In this document: positions 1 through 9,595 of the stretch, piece by piece
Position numbering within the stretch: position 1 is the first letter of the stretch
Layout of the letters: every line of letters begins with the position of its first letter
From: CAYUAI01 sp964442745
Lineage (GTDB): Bacteria; Pseudomonadota; Gammaproteobacteria; S012-40
NCBI GenBank assembly: GCA_964442745.1
Contig: CAYUAI010000040.1
Coordinates: forward strand, 1-35,225
DNA: 35,225 nucleotides
Direction of reading: 5' to 3'
Notes under the pieces: model-generated
Told to the model about the DNA's origin: nothing
Seen by the model: only the letters and a program-made list of their open reading frames with translations
Database searches by the model: none
Translations under genes and position numbers: made by a program

Positions 1-2253
1 ACCCGCGTGGTTTATGATTATTATCTGGATACCTTTGGGCGCAAGAGTTTAGATGATAACGACAAGAATTTGTTGGTCGCGATTCACTTTAAAGAGAATT
101 ACAATAATGCCTTTTGGAATGGCAGCTTTATGGTGTATGGCGATGGCGATGGGAAAACTTTTTCATCGTTGACGAAATGCCAAGATGTGGCGGCTCATGA
201 AATGACTCATGGTGTCATTGAAAATACTGCCAACTTGATTTATCAAAATCAAAGTGGTGCATTAAATGAATCCATGGCGGATGTGTTTGCCGCTTTTGTG
301 GGGCGTGATTGGCGCATAGGAGAAGAATGCATCCTTGTCGAGCCTGGTTTTTTGCGTCACTTAGCGTATCCAGAGCAGGGTTTAACTAAGCAACCGGGGC
401 ACATGGATGGGTACCGCAATTTATCGAATACCGGGCAAGGTGATAACGGTGGAGTGCACATTAATAGCGGTATACCCAGTCGCGCCGCTTATTTGCTAGT
501 GGAAGGTTTAACCCAGGAAGGGTTAGGCGATAGTATTGGTTTTGAAAAAGCAGAGCAAATTTATTATCGAACACTGACGTACTATCTGCAAGCCTCCGCT
601 CAATTTGTTGATGCAAAATTAGCATTAATGCAGGCAGCGGAAGATTTATATCCTGATCAACCTGAGGTGCAACAGGCAATAAAGCAAGCGTGGGATGCCG
701 TGGGTGTGACAGATGATGAGATTATTCCTATTATCAGCCGTGTGGCTGATGTGGCACCCGGGGAAGATTTGCTGTTGTATTTAGCGTTAACCGAGCAACA
801 ATATAATCCATTGATGATGACCTATGATTTGTTTTTTCAAGTGATACCTGGTGATATTTCTGATACGACAGTATTGCAAGCTTCCGTGGATTTAAATTCG
901 TTTAGTTTTTCTGTTGCATCTCGACCGGCGGCTTATACCTTGTCGCAAGGTACCACGTTGCTTTATGTGGGGACGGATTTAAATTTGTATGGGGTATCGC
1001 CAGGCGGAGCCAATCAGCAGCTGACGAATACAGGGGATATCTTTTCCATGGCGGTTTCGCCGGATGCGCGTCATTTTGCTTTTACGACACCCAATTTTTC
1101 CGATAATACGATCAGTCTATATAACCTAACAACCGATGAAATACAGCAATTTAATATTGTTTCACCGCATTATCAAGAAACCAATGCCAGTGCCGTAAGT
1201 ACCATATTGTATGCGGATTCCTTAGCGTTTGATTATACTGGACGGTTAATTGTTTTTGATGCATTGAATTGCATGAATAAACCATTGGTTGCTAATCGGC
1301 CTGTGGATGAAGAAAAAGATTTGTGCCGCGATAGTCAAGGGCAAGTGACGGCTTCAGGTGGTTACCGCTATTGGTCGATTGGCATTTTGGCGGTGGATAA
1401 TGGTCGATTGTCTTTCCCATTTTTCAATCAGAACCCTTCGATTGATGTGGGATATCCGACGTTTGCATCAAATGATAATAAAATGATTGTGATGGATGTG
1501 ATCGAAAATACTGGATCGATGGAAGCGCCGGTTTATCAGTCCAAAGTACAAATACTCAATATAGAAACTCAGGATCGAACGGATGTTGTGGTGCATGTCT
1601 CCGAGTTTGGGCGTTTTTGGAGCGTGCCGAGTTTCGATGGTGAAGATCAGCATGTTGTTTTGAAAATGCCTGGCGGTGACGATATCCGTATCGGGGTGGC
1701 GGCTCGAATTCCTTTGCAGGATTGGGTCGGGGATGTTTCATTAAAAACTGAGTTGACGAATAAAGGCATTAATTTGCCCATGATGCATCGTGCTGGGGTG
1801 AGAAATGTTTCTGGTGCGATTGAGGCAAACATGGCGAGCTTGAATTTTGGTTATGTCGCCAATGGGGCATGGAAAACCTTAATGGTCAGTTTGCGAAATC
1901 AAAGCAATCGCGATGTGGATATTTACGATGTTGTGTTGACGGATCCGGTATTTAGTCATGATGCGGTGAGTACCCAACTCTCGCCTGGCCAAGAAATGAG
2001 AGTGAATGTGACCTACCGCCCTGATGCAATGACGGCAAGACAAGAGGCGGCATTGATTGTAAAAAGTAATGGTGACCCTAACGAATTAGTGATAGGCATT
2101 CGCGTTGATCAAGAGGACGGTCGTAAGCGTAGGGGCTGGTTACCAGGTTGCACATTGGCAAAGCCTACATCTTTCGATCCCATCTTGCCGCTATTATGTG
2201 TGATGGCCGTGTGTTATTTAGTTGGGCGGCGTAGTGCCGTATCCTTTAAATAA
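1..2253 (+). CDS. M4 (thermolysin-type) zinc metalloprotease, 5'-truncated by the window edge, with C-terminal membrane-anchor tail
   Basis: The reading frame is open from base 1, so the propeptide and the first part of the catalytic domain lie outside the window. Visible are the M4 zinc motif HEMTH at 196-210, the downstream GALNESMAD segment with the third zinc ligand Glu, and DNGGVHINSGIPSRAAYLL with the M4 catalytic His. After the peptidase domain (to about residue 240 of the visible part) comes a long region with beta-propeller-like repeats (SPDARHFAFTT and similar), then a roughly 90-residue ASH/choice-of-anchor-like Ig domain (NFGYVANGAWKTLMVSLRNQ). The end is a sorting-type tail: WLPGC, a hydrophobic segment (FDPILPLLCVMAVCYLV) and a basic end GRRSAVSFK. 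Known for the family: secreted endopeptidase. Inferred: it is exported by Sec and held at the surface or inner membrane by the tail. It ends before a strong hairpin and is not part of the tgt operon. Confidence 0.93.
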   Translation, partial: TRVVYDYYLDTFGRKSLDDNDKNLLVAIHFKENYNNAFWNGSFMVYGDGDGKTFSSLTKCQDVAAHEMTHGVIENTANLIYQNQSGALNESMADVFAAFVGRDWRIGEECILVEPGFLRHLAYPEQGLTKQPGHMDGYRNLSNTGQGDNGGVHINSGIPSRAAYLLVEGLTQEGLGDSIGFEKAEQIYYRTLTYYLQASAQFVDAKLALMQAAEDLYPDQPEVQQAIKQAWDAVGVTDDEIIPIISRVADVAPGEDLLLYLALTEQQYNPLMMTYDLFFQVIPGDISDTTVLQASVDLNSFSFSVASRPAAYTLSQGTTLLYVGTDLNLYGVSPGGANQQLTNTGDIFSMAVSPDARHFAFTTPNFSDNTISLYNLTTDEIQQFNIVSPHYQETNASAVSTILYADSLAFDYTGRLIVFDALNCMNKPLVANRPVDEEKDLCRDSQGQVTASGGYRYWSIGILAVDNGRLSFPFFNQNPSIDVGYPTFASNDNKMIVMDVIENTGSMEAPVYQSKVQILNIETQDRTDVVVHVSEFGRFWSVPSFDGEDQHVVLKMPGGDDIRIGVAARIPLQDWVGDVSLKTELTNKGINLPMMHRAGVRNVSGAIEANMASLNFGYVANGAWKTLMVSLRNQSNRDVDIYDVVLTDPVFSHDAVSTQLSPGQEMRVNVTYRPDAMTARQEAALIVKSNGDPNELVIGIRVDQEDGRKRRGWLPGCTLAKPTSFDPILPLLCVMAVCYLVGRRSAVSFK

Positions 2254-2263
2254 CATACCTAAT

Positions 2264-2288
2264 AGTTTGATGCATAATGCATCAAACT
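2264..2288 (+). terminator. Palindromic terminator-like hairpin after the M4 protease gene
   Basis: Perfect 12-bp inverted repeat, AGTTTGATGCAT and ATGCATCAAACT with one base between them, 10 bases after the stop codon. It is followed at 2291-2296 by ATTTTT, so it fits a rho-independent terminator; the innermost pairs would open to form the loop. Confidence 0.6.
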
Positions 2289-2323
2289 GAATTTTTGAAA
2301 CCCTAAACATTTGATTTTTGTCG

Positions 2324-2340
2324 GGTGCGTTATACGCACC
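2324..2340. repeat. Short GC-rich palindrome, possibly REP-like
   Basis: GGTGCGT and ACGCACC with a 3-base loop lie between the M4 gene and tgt. GGTGCGT...ACGCACC palindromes are common as dispersed intergenic repeats in proteobacteria, but only one copy was noticed here, so repeat status is unproven. Confidence 0.3.
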
Positions 2341-2502
2341 GTAGGGCTCGACGGGTTTCAATTTAGCTTACCTTCATTTTCTTCAAGCCAACCTATTCAA
2401 AATCCATCTGAATGCCATGATGGTGTTGCCTATCTCTAAAGCTATTTGCAAATACAAAAAAAAGCCGTAGTCTGTGGCGTTTTGGATAGGCGATAGGTTT
2501 GC

Positions 2503-3615
2503 ATGAAATATCAACTAATAAATACGCATCACCGTGCAAGGCGTGGTCGGCTTATTTTTGAGCGAGGGGTTGTCGATACACCTGCCTTTATGCCGGTGGG
2601 CACTTACGGTACCGTCAAAGCCATGGCACCGGCTGAATTAACTTCAATGGGGGCGTCAATGATTTTAGGTAATGCCTTTCATTTGATGTTGCGACCCGGT
2701 TTAGAGGTGATTGCAGCACATGGTAGCTTGCATGCGTTCATGCAATGGGATGGCCCGATATTAACCGACTCTGGGGGCTTTCAAGTCTATAGCTTGGGTG
2801 ATATGCGGAAACTCACGGAGCAAGGGGTGCATTTTCGTTCGCCAGTGAATGGCGATAAAGTATTCATGGGACCCGAAGAGTCGATGCATGTGCAGCGAGT
2901 ACTCGGGTCGGATGTGGTGATGATCTTTGATGAGTGCACACCTTATCCTGCCAGTGAAGCACAAGCCCGAGATTCCATGGCGTTGTCATTGCGCTGGGCA
3001 AAGCGGAGTCGTCTGGCTCACGCGGATAATCCGAGTGCGCTGTTTGGCATTATTCAGGGGGGGATGTATCCGGCGTTACGCGATATTTCATTGCAAGGGT
3101 TATTGGACATCGGTTTTGACGGTTATGCCATTGGTGGTTTGTCAGTGGGAGAGAGTAAACAAGAAATGCGTATGATTCTTGATCATACGGTTCCGCAAAT
3201 GCCAATTGATGCACCGCGCTATTTGATGGGGGTAGGTACCCCTGAGGACTTGCTTGAAGCGGTGAGGCGAGGCGTGGATATGTTTGATTGTGTGATGCCA
3301 ACACGCCATGCGCGCAATGGTCATTTGTTTGTTAAAGAAGGGGTCGTCAGAATAAGAAATAGCCAATATCGTTTGGACACGCGGCCACTTGATGATCAAT
3401 GCGGATGTTATACCTGTCAAAATTTTAGTCGTTCTTACCTTCGTCACCTTGATCGCTGTGGAGAAATTTTAGGCGCTCGCTTGAATTCGCTTCACAACCT
3501 ACATTATTACCAAGACGTAATGAGCAAAATGCGTTGTGCACTTGAATCAGAGAGTTTTGAAGCGTTTGTTCAAGAATTTTATACATGGCGGTCACAAGCG
3601 GTACCGGATGTGTAA
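2503..3615 (+). CDS. tgt: Queuine tRNA-ribosyltransferase (tRNA-guanine transglycosylase)
   Basis: The 370-residue product matches the usual length of bacterial Tgt. It exchanges guanine-34 of tRNAs with GUN anticodons for preQ1, an early step of queuosine formation in the cytoplasm. The TIM-barrel signature TDSGGFQV contains the catalytic Asp89, and FDCVMPTRHARNG contains the nucleophile Asp region. The zinc site appears as CGCYTC plus a downstream His (RHLDRCGEILGARLN). It begins at an ATG after GATAGG. It is followed 64 bp later by yajC, the classical gammaproteobacterial order tgt-yajC-secD-secF, so it is probably cotranscribed with them. Confidence 0.97.
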   Translation: MKYQLINTHHRARRGRLIFERGVVDTPAFMPVGTYGTVKAMAPAELTSMGASMILGNAFHLMLRPGLEVIAAHGSLHAFMQWDGPILTDSGGFQVYSLGDMRKLTEQGVHFRSPVNGDKVFMGPEESMHVQRVLGSDVVMIFDECTPYPASEAQARDSMALSLRWAKRSRLAHADNPSALFGIIQGGMYPALRDISLQGLLDIGFDGYAIGGLSVGESKQEMRMILDHTVPQMPIDAPRYLMGVGTPEDLLEAVRRGVDMFDCVMPTRHARNGHLFVKEGVVRIRNSQYRLDTRPLDDQCGCYTCQNFSRSYLRHLDRCGEILGARLNSLHNLHYYQDVMSKMRCALESESFEAFVQEFYTWRSQAVPDV

Positions 3616-3679
3616 TAATACCGCCCTTTAATAATGAACGTGTCCATTTCAGAAAACAATTTTTTAAGGTAACCAATAA

Positions 3680-4042
3680 ATGAGTTTTTTTATCACAGAT
3701 GCCATGGCAGAAGGTGGTGGTGATCCCATGGGTTCTTTCATGGGGTTTATTCCGCTGATTGTCATTTTTGCTATTTTTTATTTTCTGATCATTCGTCCCC
3801 AAGTTAAACGGGCGAAAGAACATAAAAATTTAATTGAGTCCGTATCAAAAGGGGATGAGGTTGTCACCGGCGGTGGTATGCTTGGCAAAATCACCCATGT
3901 TGAGGAAAGTATTGTGACGATCGAAGTGGCGAATGGTGTCAATGTGAAGGTACAGCGTAATTCCGTGGCCTCGCTTTTGCCTAAAGGAACCTTAAAAAGC
4001 GATATGCTTAAAAACAAATCGGGTGTAAAGCTATCAAAATGA
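3680..4042 (+). CDS. yajC: Preprotein translocase accessory subunit YajC
   Basis: A 120-residue protein with one membrane helix (about residues 22-40, FIPLIVIFAIFYFLIIRPQ) followed by the YajC signature: RPQ...K, then KGDEVVTGGGMLGKI and VANGVNVKVQRNSV. YajC associates with SecDF in the inner membrane and supports Sec-dependent export. AAGGT lies upstream of the ATG. The gene sits between tgt and secD as in E. coli. A weak TTTGCC/GGCAAA inverted repeat lies just after the stop in the 167-bp gap before secD. Confidence 0.96.
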   Translation: MSFFITDAMAEGGGDPMGSFMGFIPLIVIFAIFYFLIIRPQVKRAKEHKNLIESVSKGDEVVTGGGMLGKITHVEESIVTIEVANGVNVKVQRNSVASLLPKGTLKSDMLKNKSGVKLSK

Positions 4043-4209
4043 TCGTTTTGCCTGATTTTCTTTCGGCAAACAGCGAGGCTATGCTTCTCAAACCATGAGG
4101 ATACGCGTCTCGTTTTGACAGATTTTCGATCGATATTTTTTAACCAAACAGCTCTATATTTAAGCCATTGTCATCTCGATTTTGCTCGCTGCCCAATAGG
4201 AAAGGATGA

Positions 4210-6087
4210 ATGATTAATCAGTATCCTCTATGGAAATATGTACTCATTATTGTCGTTGTTATTGTCGGTTTTATCTACGCTTTACCCAATCTGTATGGTG
4301 AAGATCCGGCGGTGCAAATTTCTGCTACTCGCACTGCAAAAGTAGATACCTCAACCATGGCTAAAGTGAAGGCCGCACTGGATCAAGGCAATATCAAATA
4401 TGATCGTATGACGCTGGATCCACATGGCCTGATCGTGCGCTTTGCCAACACGGAAATTCAGCTTCAGGCGAAAGATCTTATTCTCGAGACCTTGGATACG
4501 AAGCAATATGTGGTGGCGCTTAATCTGGCCCCGGCCACCCCTGGTTTTTTATCTAGCCTAGGTGCGTTGCCCATGTATCTTGGCTTGGATCTGCGCGGTG
4601 GCGTACATTTTCTCATGCAGGTGGATATGGACGCGGCGATTAAGCAATCGCTTGAGCGCTACATGGGGGATTTTCGATCGTTATTCAGAAAGAATAAAGT
4701 GCGTTACCTCGGGGTGGAAGTGGCCGGCGAGATCAGTGAGGGGGCTGGGTTCGTTCGAATGAAGTTTAAAACCGCTGAGATACGTGATCAAGCGTATCAA
4801 GTGGCTCGTAAGGAGTTTGCCGAACTGAGCTATAGCGACGAACAGGACGACAAATATTATTATCTAACGGTCACCCTGAAGCCGGAAGAAATACAGAGTA
4901 CAAAAAAATTGGCCTTGCAACAAAATATTGTGACCCTGCGTAATCGGGTTAATGAGTTGGGTGTGGCTGAGCCGGTGATTCAGCAGCAAGGTTTGGAGCG
5001 CATTGTGGTGCAATTACCGGGGGTGCAGGATACCGCCCGTGCCAAAGAAATTTTAGGGAAAACGGCGACCTTGGAATTTCGTATGGTGGAAGAAGAGCAC
5101 AATGCGCGAGCGGCAGAGAAAGGGCGTGTACCACCGGGAGCCAAGCTATATTATGAGCGAAATGGTGATCCGATTTTGCTTAAAAACCAAGTGATGTTGA
5201 CCGGTGATTATATTGTCGATGCGTCGTCGGGCCTGGATGCGCAGAGCGGTGGTGCAGCGGTGTTTATCAGCCTTGATGGCAAGGGCGGTCGTATTTTTAA
5301 CGATGCCACCAAGATTAATGTTGGAAAACTCATGGCGGTAGTGTTTATTGAATATCGGTCTGACACGCGTGAAGTCGATGGCCAAATGATTAAGACACGT
5401 CGGAAAATTGAAGAAGTGATTAATGTGGCTCGCATCCGTGAGCGATTAGGCAATCGATTCCAAATTACCGGTTTGGACAGCACGGAAGAAGCGCGTGATC
5501 TTGGTCTGTTATTGAGGGCAGGCGCATTGGCGGCACCGATTGATATCGTTGAAGAGCGCACGGTGGGTCCGAGCCTCGGACAAGATAATATCGACAAAGG
5601 CTTTCGCTCTGTGGTGATCGGTTTTGTGTTGGTGTTAGCCTTTATGGTGTTTGTTTATCGCCGTTTTGGGCTCATCGCTAATTGTGCCTTGGCGTTAAAT
5701 TTGGTGTTTATTATCGCTGTGCTATCAATGATGCAAGCGACGCTTACCTTGCCGGGCATTGCTGGAATCGTATTGACGGTGGGTATGGCGGTTGATGCCA
5801 ATGTTTTGATTTTTGAGCGTATCAGAGAAGAACTTAAAAATAATATCGGTGTGCAAGCCGCTATTAATCTAGGTTATGAAAAAGCCTTGACGACCATTGC
5901 TGATGCGAATATAACAACTTTCATTGCTGCAATTATACTCTTTGCCATGGGAACTGGGCCAATTAAAGGGTTTGCGATTACTTTGTCTATTGGTATTTTA
6001 ACTTCCATGTTTACTGCGATCATGGTGACACGTTCCATCGTGAATTATTATTATGGCGGTAAACGAATTAAACAACTTTCTATTTAA
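4210..6087 (+). CDS. secD: Protein translocase subunit SecD
   Basis: A 625-residue inner-membrane protein, near the length of E. coli SecD. The first helix is at about residues 7-26 (LWKYVLIIVVVIVGFIYALP). A large periplasmic P1 domain follows, starting near GLDLRGGVHFLMQVD, and the C-terminal part has the grouped membrane helices typical of SecD/RND proteins, with GMAVDANVLIFERIREEL in helix 4. SecD with SecF uses the proton gradient to help complete protein translocation from the periplasmic side. The start is the ATG overlapping AAAGGATGA, with purine-rich AGGAAAGG just upstream. SecF follows after 14 bp. Confidence 0.98.
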   Translation: MINQYPLWKYVLIIVVVIVGFIYALPNLYGEDPAVQISATRTAKVDTSTMAKVKAALDQGNIKYDRMTLDPHGLIVRFANTEIQLQAKDLILETLDTKQYVVALNLAPATPGFLSSLGALPMYLGLDLRGGVHFLMQVDMDAAIKQSLERYMGDFRSLFRKNKVRYLGVEVAGEISEGAGFVRMKFKTAEIRDQAYQVARKEFAELSYSDEQDDKYYYLTVTLKPEEIQSTKKLALQQNIVTLRNRVNELGVAEPVIQQQGLERIVVQLPGVQDTARAKEILGKTATLEFRMVEEEHNARAAEKGRVPPGAKLYYERNGDPILLKNQVMLTGDYIVDASSGLDAQSGGAAVFISLDGKGGRIFNDATKINVGKLMAVVFIEYRSDTREVDGQMIKTRRKIEEVINVARIRERLGNRFQITGLDSTEEARDLGLLLRAGALAAPIDIVEERTVGPSLGQDNIDKGFRSVVIGFVLVLAFMVFVYRRFGLIANCALALNLVFIIAVLSMMQATLTLPGIAGIVLTVGMAVDANVLIFERIREELKNNIGVQAAINLGYEKALTTIADANITTFIAAIILFAMGTGPIKGFAITLSIGILTSMFTAIMVTRSIVNYYYGGKRIKQLSI

Positions 6088-6101
6088 GCCTGGGATTTAA
6101 T

Positions 6102-7040
6102 ATGCAGCTATTGAAAGATATACCAACGATTGAATTTATGCGATGGCGTCAAAATGCGCTGAAAGCCTCAGGTGTCATCTTGGCCATTTGCCTGTTGGCT
6201 ATTCTTATCCGAGGGCTAGATTTTGGCATCGACTTTACCGGAGGTACGTTAATTGAGGTGGGCTATCAAGAAACCGCCGACCTCAATGTGGTGAGGAGTA
6301 CATTGGCTGAGGCGGGGTTTGGTGATGCCATTGTTCAGCATTTTGGTACATCGAAAGATGTTTTGGTGCGCATTGCTCCTCACGACGGCTTAAGCAATGC
6401 CGAGATAAGTAGCAAGATTTTAGATACCTTAAAAGTGACCTCTGCGTCGGAAATACAGATGCGCCGTGTCGAATTTGTTGGCCCACAAATTGGTGATGAA
6501 CTGGTTGAAAAAGGTGGTTTGGCATTGTTGACTGCATTAGCCTGTATTTTGGCTTATGTTTGGATACGTTTCGAGAAGCGCTTTGCATTAGGGGCGATTG
6601 TTGCGTTGGCGCATGATGTTTTGTTTACGGTCGGCATGTTTGCTCTTTTTCAAATCGAATTTGATTTGACCGTGCTCGCCGCGGTGCTTGCGGTGATTGG
6701 TTATTCCCTGAATGATACGATCGTTGTGTTTGATCGAGTGCGAGAAAATTTCCGGAAAATGCGCAAAGAAACCCCTGAGCAAATCATCAACAGCTCGATT
6801 AATCAGACCTTATCACGAACCGTTATGACATCGCTCACCACGCTATTGGTATTGATTGCGTTGGCGGTGTTCGGGGGGGAGTTGATCCATGGATTTGCGA
6901 TCGCCTTGATTATTGGGGTGGTGGTGGGAACCTATTCATCCATTTACATCGCAACCACCACGGCACTGATTTTGGGGGTGACAAAACAAGATTTATTACC
7001 GGTGGAGAAAGAGGGCGAGGATCAACAGCCATTAATTTAA
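6102..7040 (+). CDS. secF: Protein translocase subunit SecF
   Basis: A 312-residue protein with the SecF hallmark GIDFTGGTLIEV after the first helix, a periplasmic domain, and five further helices including the conserved GYSLNDTIVVFDRVREN. It works as a heterodimer with SecD in the inner membrane. Its start, 14 bp after the secD stop, implies translational coupling. The high demand for export in this window (pilus, proteases, lipoproteins) is served by this system, but there is no sign of special co-regulation. It is the last gene of the tgt-yajC-secDF run; no clear terminator follows. Confidence 0.98.
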   Translation: MQLLKDIPTIEFMRWRQNALKASGVILAICLLAILIRGLDFGIDFTGGTLIEVGYQETADLNVVRSTLAEAGFGDAIVQHFGTSKDVLVRIAPHDGLSNAEISSKILDTLKVTSASEIQMRRVEFVGPQIGDELVEKGGLALLTALACILAYVWIRFEKRFALGAIVALAHDVLFTVGMFALFQIEFDLTVLAAVLAVIGYSLNDTIVVFDRVRENFRKMRKETPEQIINSSINQTLSRTVMTSLTTLLVLIALAVFGGELIHGFAIALIIGVVVGTYSSIYIATTTALILGVTKQDLLPVEKEGEDQQPLI

Positions 7041-7451
7041 TTTGACAAATCGGGTAAAATTGACCAGAATTAATACTACACCTATCTAATATAGGCTGAC
7101 ATATTAAAAATAATTAATTAGCCTTGATATCAGTGCGTTAGAAGTTGAAGCTCAGATTGTGTCGCCATGTTGTCAAATGCGATGCGGTTTCGTGCGGAAT
7201 TACTTTTGCAAATATTGGATAATGTTTATTAAAAATATTAAATGTTCAAGCAATATCTAATAGCTTACAACGCTTTTGGTAGGGGCAGTGATATATCAAT
7301 AATGCTTGGTTTTTATGGCCAATTAGCATTTGTCATATCATGGGAAATGTTCTCTAATTTGAATGGGGAGCAGTATAAATCGGGGTAGCAGATATAGACA
7401 CGTGGGAAGTGTAAAACTGTATTTGCATTAATATAATAATGTGGAGAATTA
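7041..7451. other. 411-bp AT-rich gap upstream of the pilus locus
   Basis: No gene is visible. The stretch is clearly AT-richer than secDF. Two TATAAA/TATAAT-like boxes lie near the pilin start (7374-7379 and 7432-7437), but neither has a convincing -35 box, so the pilus promoter is not fixed. A GGAGA ribosome site at 7442-7446 precedes the pilin ATG. Confidence 0.5.
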
Positions 7452-7943
7452 ATGATGGACAAACGTTTCCTATTCCTTTCTTTTGCTTCAGCAGCTTTAA
7501 TTGTTCCTTCAATATCTAATGCTCACTTAGTGGAATCACCCATGGAAGTGATGGCGACCGTCGTCTCTTCTTGTGAATTGAGTGTGACACCGATTGATTT
7601 TGGTAATTATGCTGGCGCAGAAATCAATACGACAGGCGAAGTGATCGTAGTGTGTAATGACGGCGTACCCTATAAGATTGCAATGGATGCCGGCATGAAT
7701 ACTGACAATGCCAATCGTCGAATGGTCGATAGTTCGGGCAACAATACATTACCTTATCGTTTAACATATCAAGGCGTTGATTGGGGTGATTTAGGCGTGC
7801 ATGATACATTCTTATCAAGCCCTGTACAGGGTGTTGGTACGGGGGCTGCCTCATCATTTGTTGTGGAAGCGATGTTGTTTGAGGCTCAAGATGTGCCACC
7901 TGGTGTTTACTCTGATACAGTGATTGTATCCGTTGATTTCTGA
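7452..7943 (+). CDS. Spore-coat-U (SCPU)/CsuA/B-type pilin, probable major subunit of an archaic chaperone-usher pilus
   Basis: A 163-residue protein with a Sec signal peptide (about residues 1-24, ending SISNA). The SCPU pilin pattern follows: SSCELSVTPIDFGNYAG, then VVCNDGVPYKIAMDAGMN, whose two Cys likely form the fold disulfide, and the C-terminal beta-strand GVYSDTVIVSVDF. Known for the family: such subunits lack a strand that the periplasmic chaperone supplies until donor-strand exchange at the usher. As first gene of the locus with the best ribosome site (GGAGA), it is the likely main shaft subunit. The start could be the first or second of two consecutive ATGs. The chaperone gene follows only after about 890 bp. 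Confidence 0.85.
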   Translation: MMDKRFLFLSFASAALIVPSISNAHLVESPMEVMATVVSSCELSVTPIDFGNYAGAEINTTGEVIVVCNDGVPYKIAMDAGMNTDNANRRMVDSSGNNTLPYRLTYQGVDWGDLGVHDTFLSSPVQGVGTGAASSFVVEAMLFEAQDVPPGVYSDTVIVSVDF

Positions 7944-8836
7944 TTGAGTTCATTTGAAGAATGTCGAGGGGCTGATGGATGCCTCTCGACCTCTATAACC
8001 ATGTTAAATTTTCATTTCTACTTTACCTAACCTATTCATCTAAGGCCCGCAAATTTAAGTGTTTGATGGGTCTTCGTCGTCATTGAGATCGTATTCTAAG
8101 CTTTGTTTTTCTTCTTAGAATATATACTTTGGTTTCGCAAAAAGAACTTTACGCAAATGTTTGATAGGTAAATTTTTCGATGTCTGGCATTTGCTGGTAT
8201 TGGCACGGCCTTAGGTTAGTTTATGACCGTGATGAGTATATATTGCTTAGGTAAAACAGTAGAGAATTTGTATATAATTTCAGCATAGTTATCATGGATG
8301 ATTCGAGGTACGATTTTAACCTAGCGTATTGATTATTCTAAAAGCTTTAGTTAATTTACCGTCCGTGATTAGGTGGGTGGTTTTGCTATGCAAGTAGAAG
8401 TTTTGTCAACAGCGGAGCAATTACGATTTAAGTTACGATCGCTCGTGCTCAGGTGCGAAATATAGATTTTAACGACATATAGCTAAAAGCCTTATCAAGC
8501 CGTCAAAAGACAGTTTTTATTGACGGCACACTCCAAATAACGATGTTGTACATTACATTGGCGTCTAATTAAGGTTTTTAGGATAATTGCCGTAATGGAA
8601 TGACGATAAGTATGATGAATGTGTGTGGCTAGAGCTTTTTAAGGATAAGTTGGTAAAAATTTCATACAAACGAACTTTTCTAAATGATGCGCTTTCTAAT
8701 TTTTACATTGATAACTTAAAGTTCGCATTAGGCGGTATACGTTACAATTATTAAAATGACTACTACGGGTATATAGTAAAAGCGTTTAGAGAATTGTTTT
8801 ACGTTTTGTGTTTATTTTCATTGGGAGGGTTATTTG
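7944..8836. other. 893-bp non-coding gap between pilin and chaperone genes, with hairpins
   Basis: No gene with credible coding character was found; the region is AT-rich and broken by stops. It holds a 10-bp hairpin right after the pilin stop (7963-7990), a perfect 9-bp inverted repeat TATTCTAAG/CTTAGAATA (8092-8100 and 8114-8122, 13-base loop) and a perfect 8-bp repeat GCCGTCAA/TTGACGGC (8499-8506 and 8520-8527, 13-base loop). Comparable pilus operons normally have tightly packed genes, so this may hold a separate promoter, small RNAs or a decayed subunit gene. Confidence 0.45.
7963..7990 (+). terminator. Hairpin after the pilin gene (partial terminator/attenuator)
   Basis: GTCGAGGGGC pairs with GCCTCTCGAC (one G-U pair) around an 8-base loop, 20 bases after the stop codon. 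No proper T-run follows, so it may act as a leaky terminator or an mRNA-stabilising end that keeps pilin above chaperone and usher levels. Confidence 0.45.
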
Positions 8837-9595
8837 GTGAGCCTAAAGTGGGTATGTCTCTCCGTATTATTTACATCCGTTGTTATTTCCTTAAATGTGC
8901 ATGCGGTGTCTTTTAAGGTCCATCCATTATCTATTGCGTTTGATAAAAGAACAAAATCGTCTATCGTAACCATTACCAATACGCATTCAGGTCCCGTGAC
9001 TGTTCAATTAGAAAGCAAACGTTGGTATCAGGATCATGAGGGTGCTGATAAGTATGAAGACACTAAAGATGTTATTTTTTTTCCAAAAATTATAACCATT
9101 GAAAAGGGTGAACAGCGTATTGTGCGGGTTGGTTTTCGGGGTAAACCAACCCAACAGATGGAGCAATCCTATCGATTATATTTTCAGGAATTACCTGACT
9201 CTCGTCCCGCGGCCGGTGCATTGAGTTTTGCCATCCGTTTTGGTGTACCTGTTTTTGTTAAAGTGGCTAATCCTAAATATGGGTTTGATATCGGAGACTC
9301 ATTTGTTAAAAATGCGCAGCTTAATGTTAATGTGGTCAATGTTGGTAATACGCATATCATTGCCAAAAATATAGCGGCGCAAGGGTTTTCGAGAAATGAA
9401 CGCTCTACTTTTGAGAAAGATATGGCGGGCTGGTATGTTTTGCCGGGCATGACGCGAACATTTTCGCTGGATTTGCCTGAAGAGAGTTGTGCTAGCTCAC
9501 GTCAGATAAATATACAGGTCAGTGTAGGTACTCAAGTGAAACATTCGAAAATTTCTGCTGACACAGCAAGTTGCGTGGCGTTAAAAACTAAATAA
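8837..9595 (+). CDS. Periplasmic pilus chaperone (PapD-like, archaic CsuC-type)
   Basis: About 252 residues with a signal peptide (LKWVCLSVLFTSVVISLNVHA) and the two-Ig fold of periplasmic pilus chaperones. The N-domain has IAFDKRTKSSIVTITNTHSGPVTVQ, then FFPKIITIEKGEQRIVRVGF (edge strand and conserved basic residue) and a hydrophobic SFAIRFGVPVFV segment. It would cap SCPU pilins and deliver them to the usher. The GTG at 8837 is preferred over the adjacent in-frame TTG at 8834 because GGGAGGG (8823-8829) is then better spaced. Three small hairpins follow the stop. Confidence 0.85.
   Translation: MSLKWVCLSVLFTSVVISLNVHAVSFKVHPLSIAFDKRTKSSIVTITNTHSGPVTVQLESKRWYQDHEGADKYEDTKDVIFFPKIITIEKGEQRIVRVGFRGKPTQQMEQSYRLYFQELPDSRPAAGALSFAIRFGVPVFVKVANPKYGFDIGDSFVKNAQLNVNVVNVGNTHIIAKNIAAQGFSRNERSTFEKDMAGWYVLPGMTRTFSLDLPEESCASSRQINIQVSVGTQVKHSKISADTASCVALKTK

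Noticed and set aside
8092..8122. TATTCTAAG/CTTAGAATA as the same operator as the iscR2 leader repeats
   Set aside because: The core is similar and the loop is also 13 bases, but the arms are in the opposite orientation and the context is unrelated; probably coincidence.
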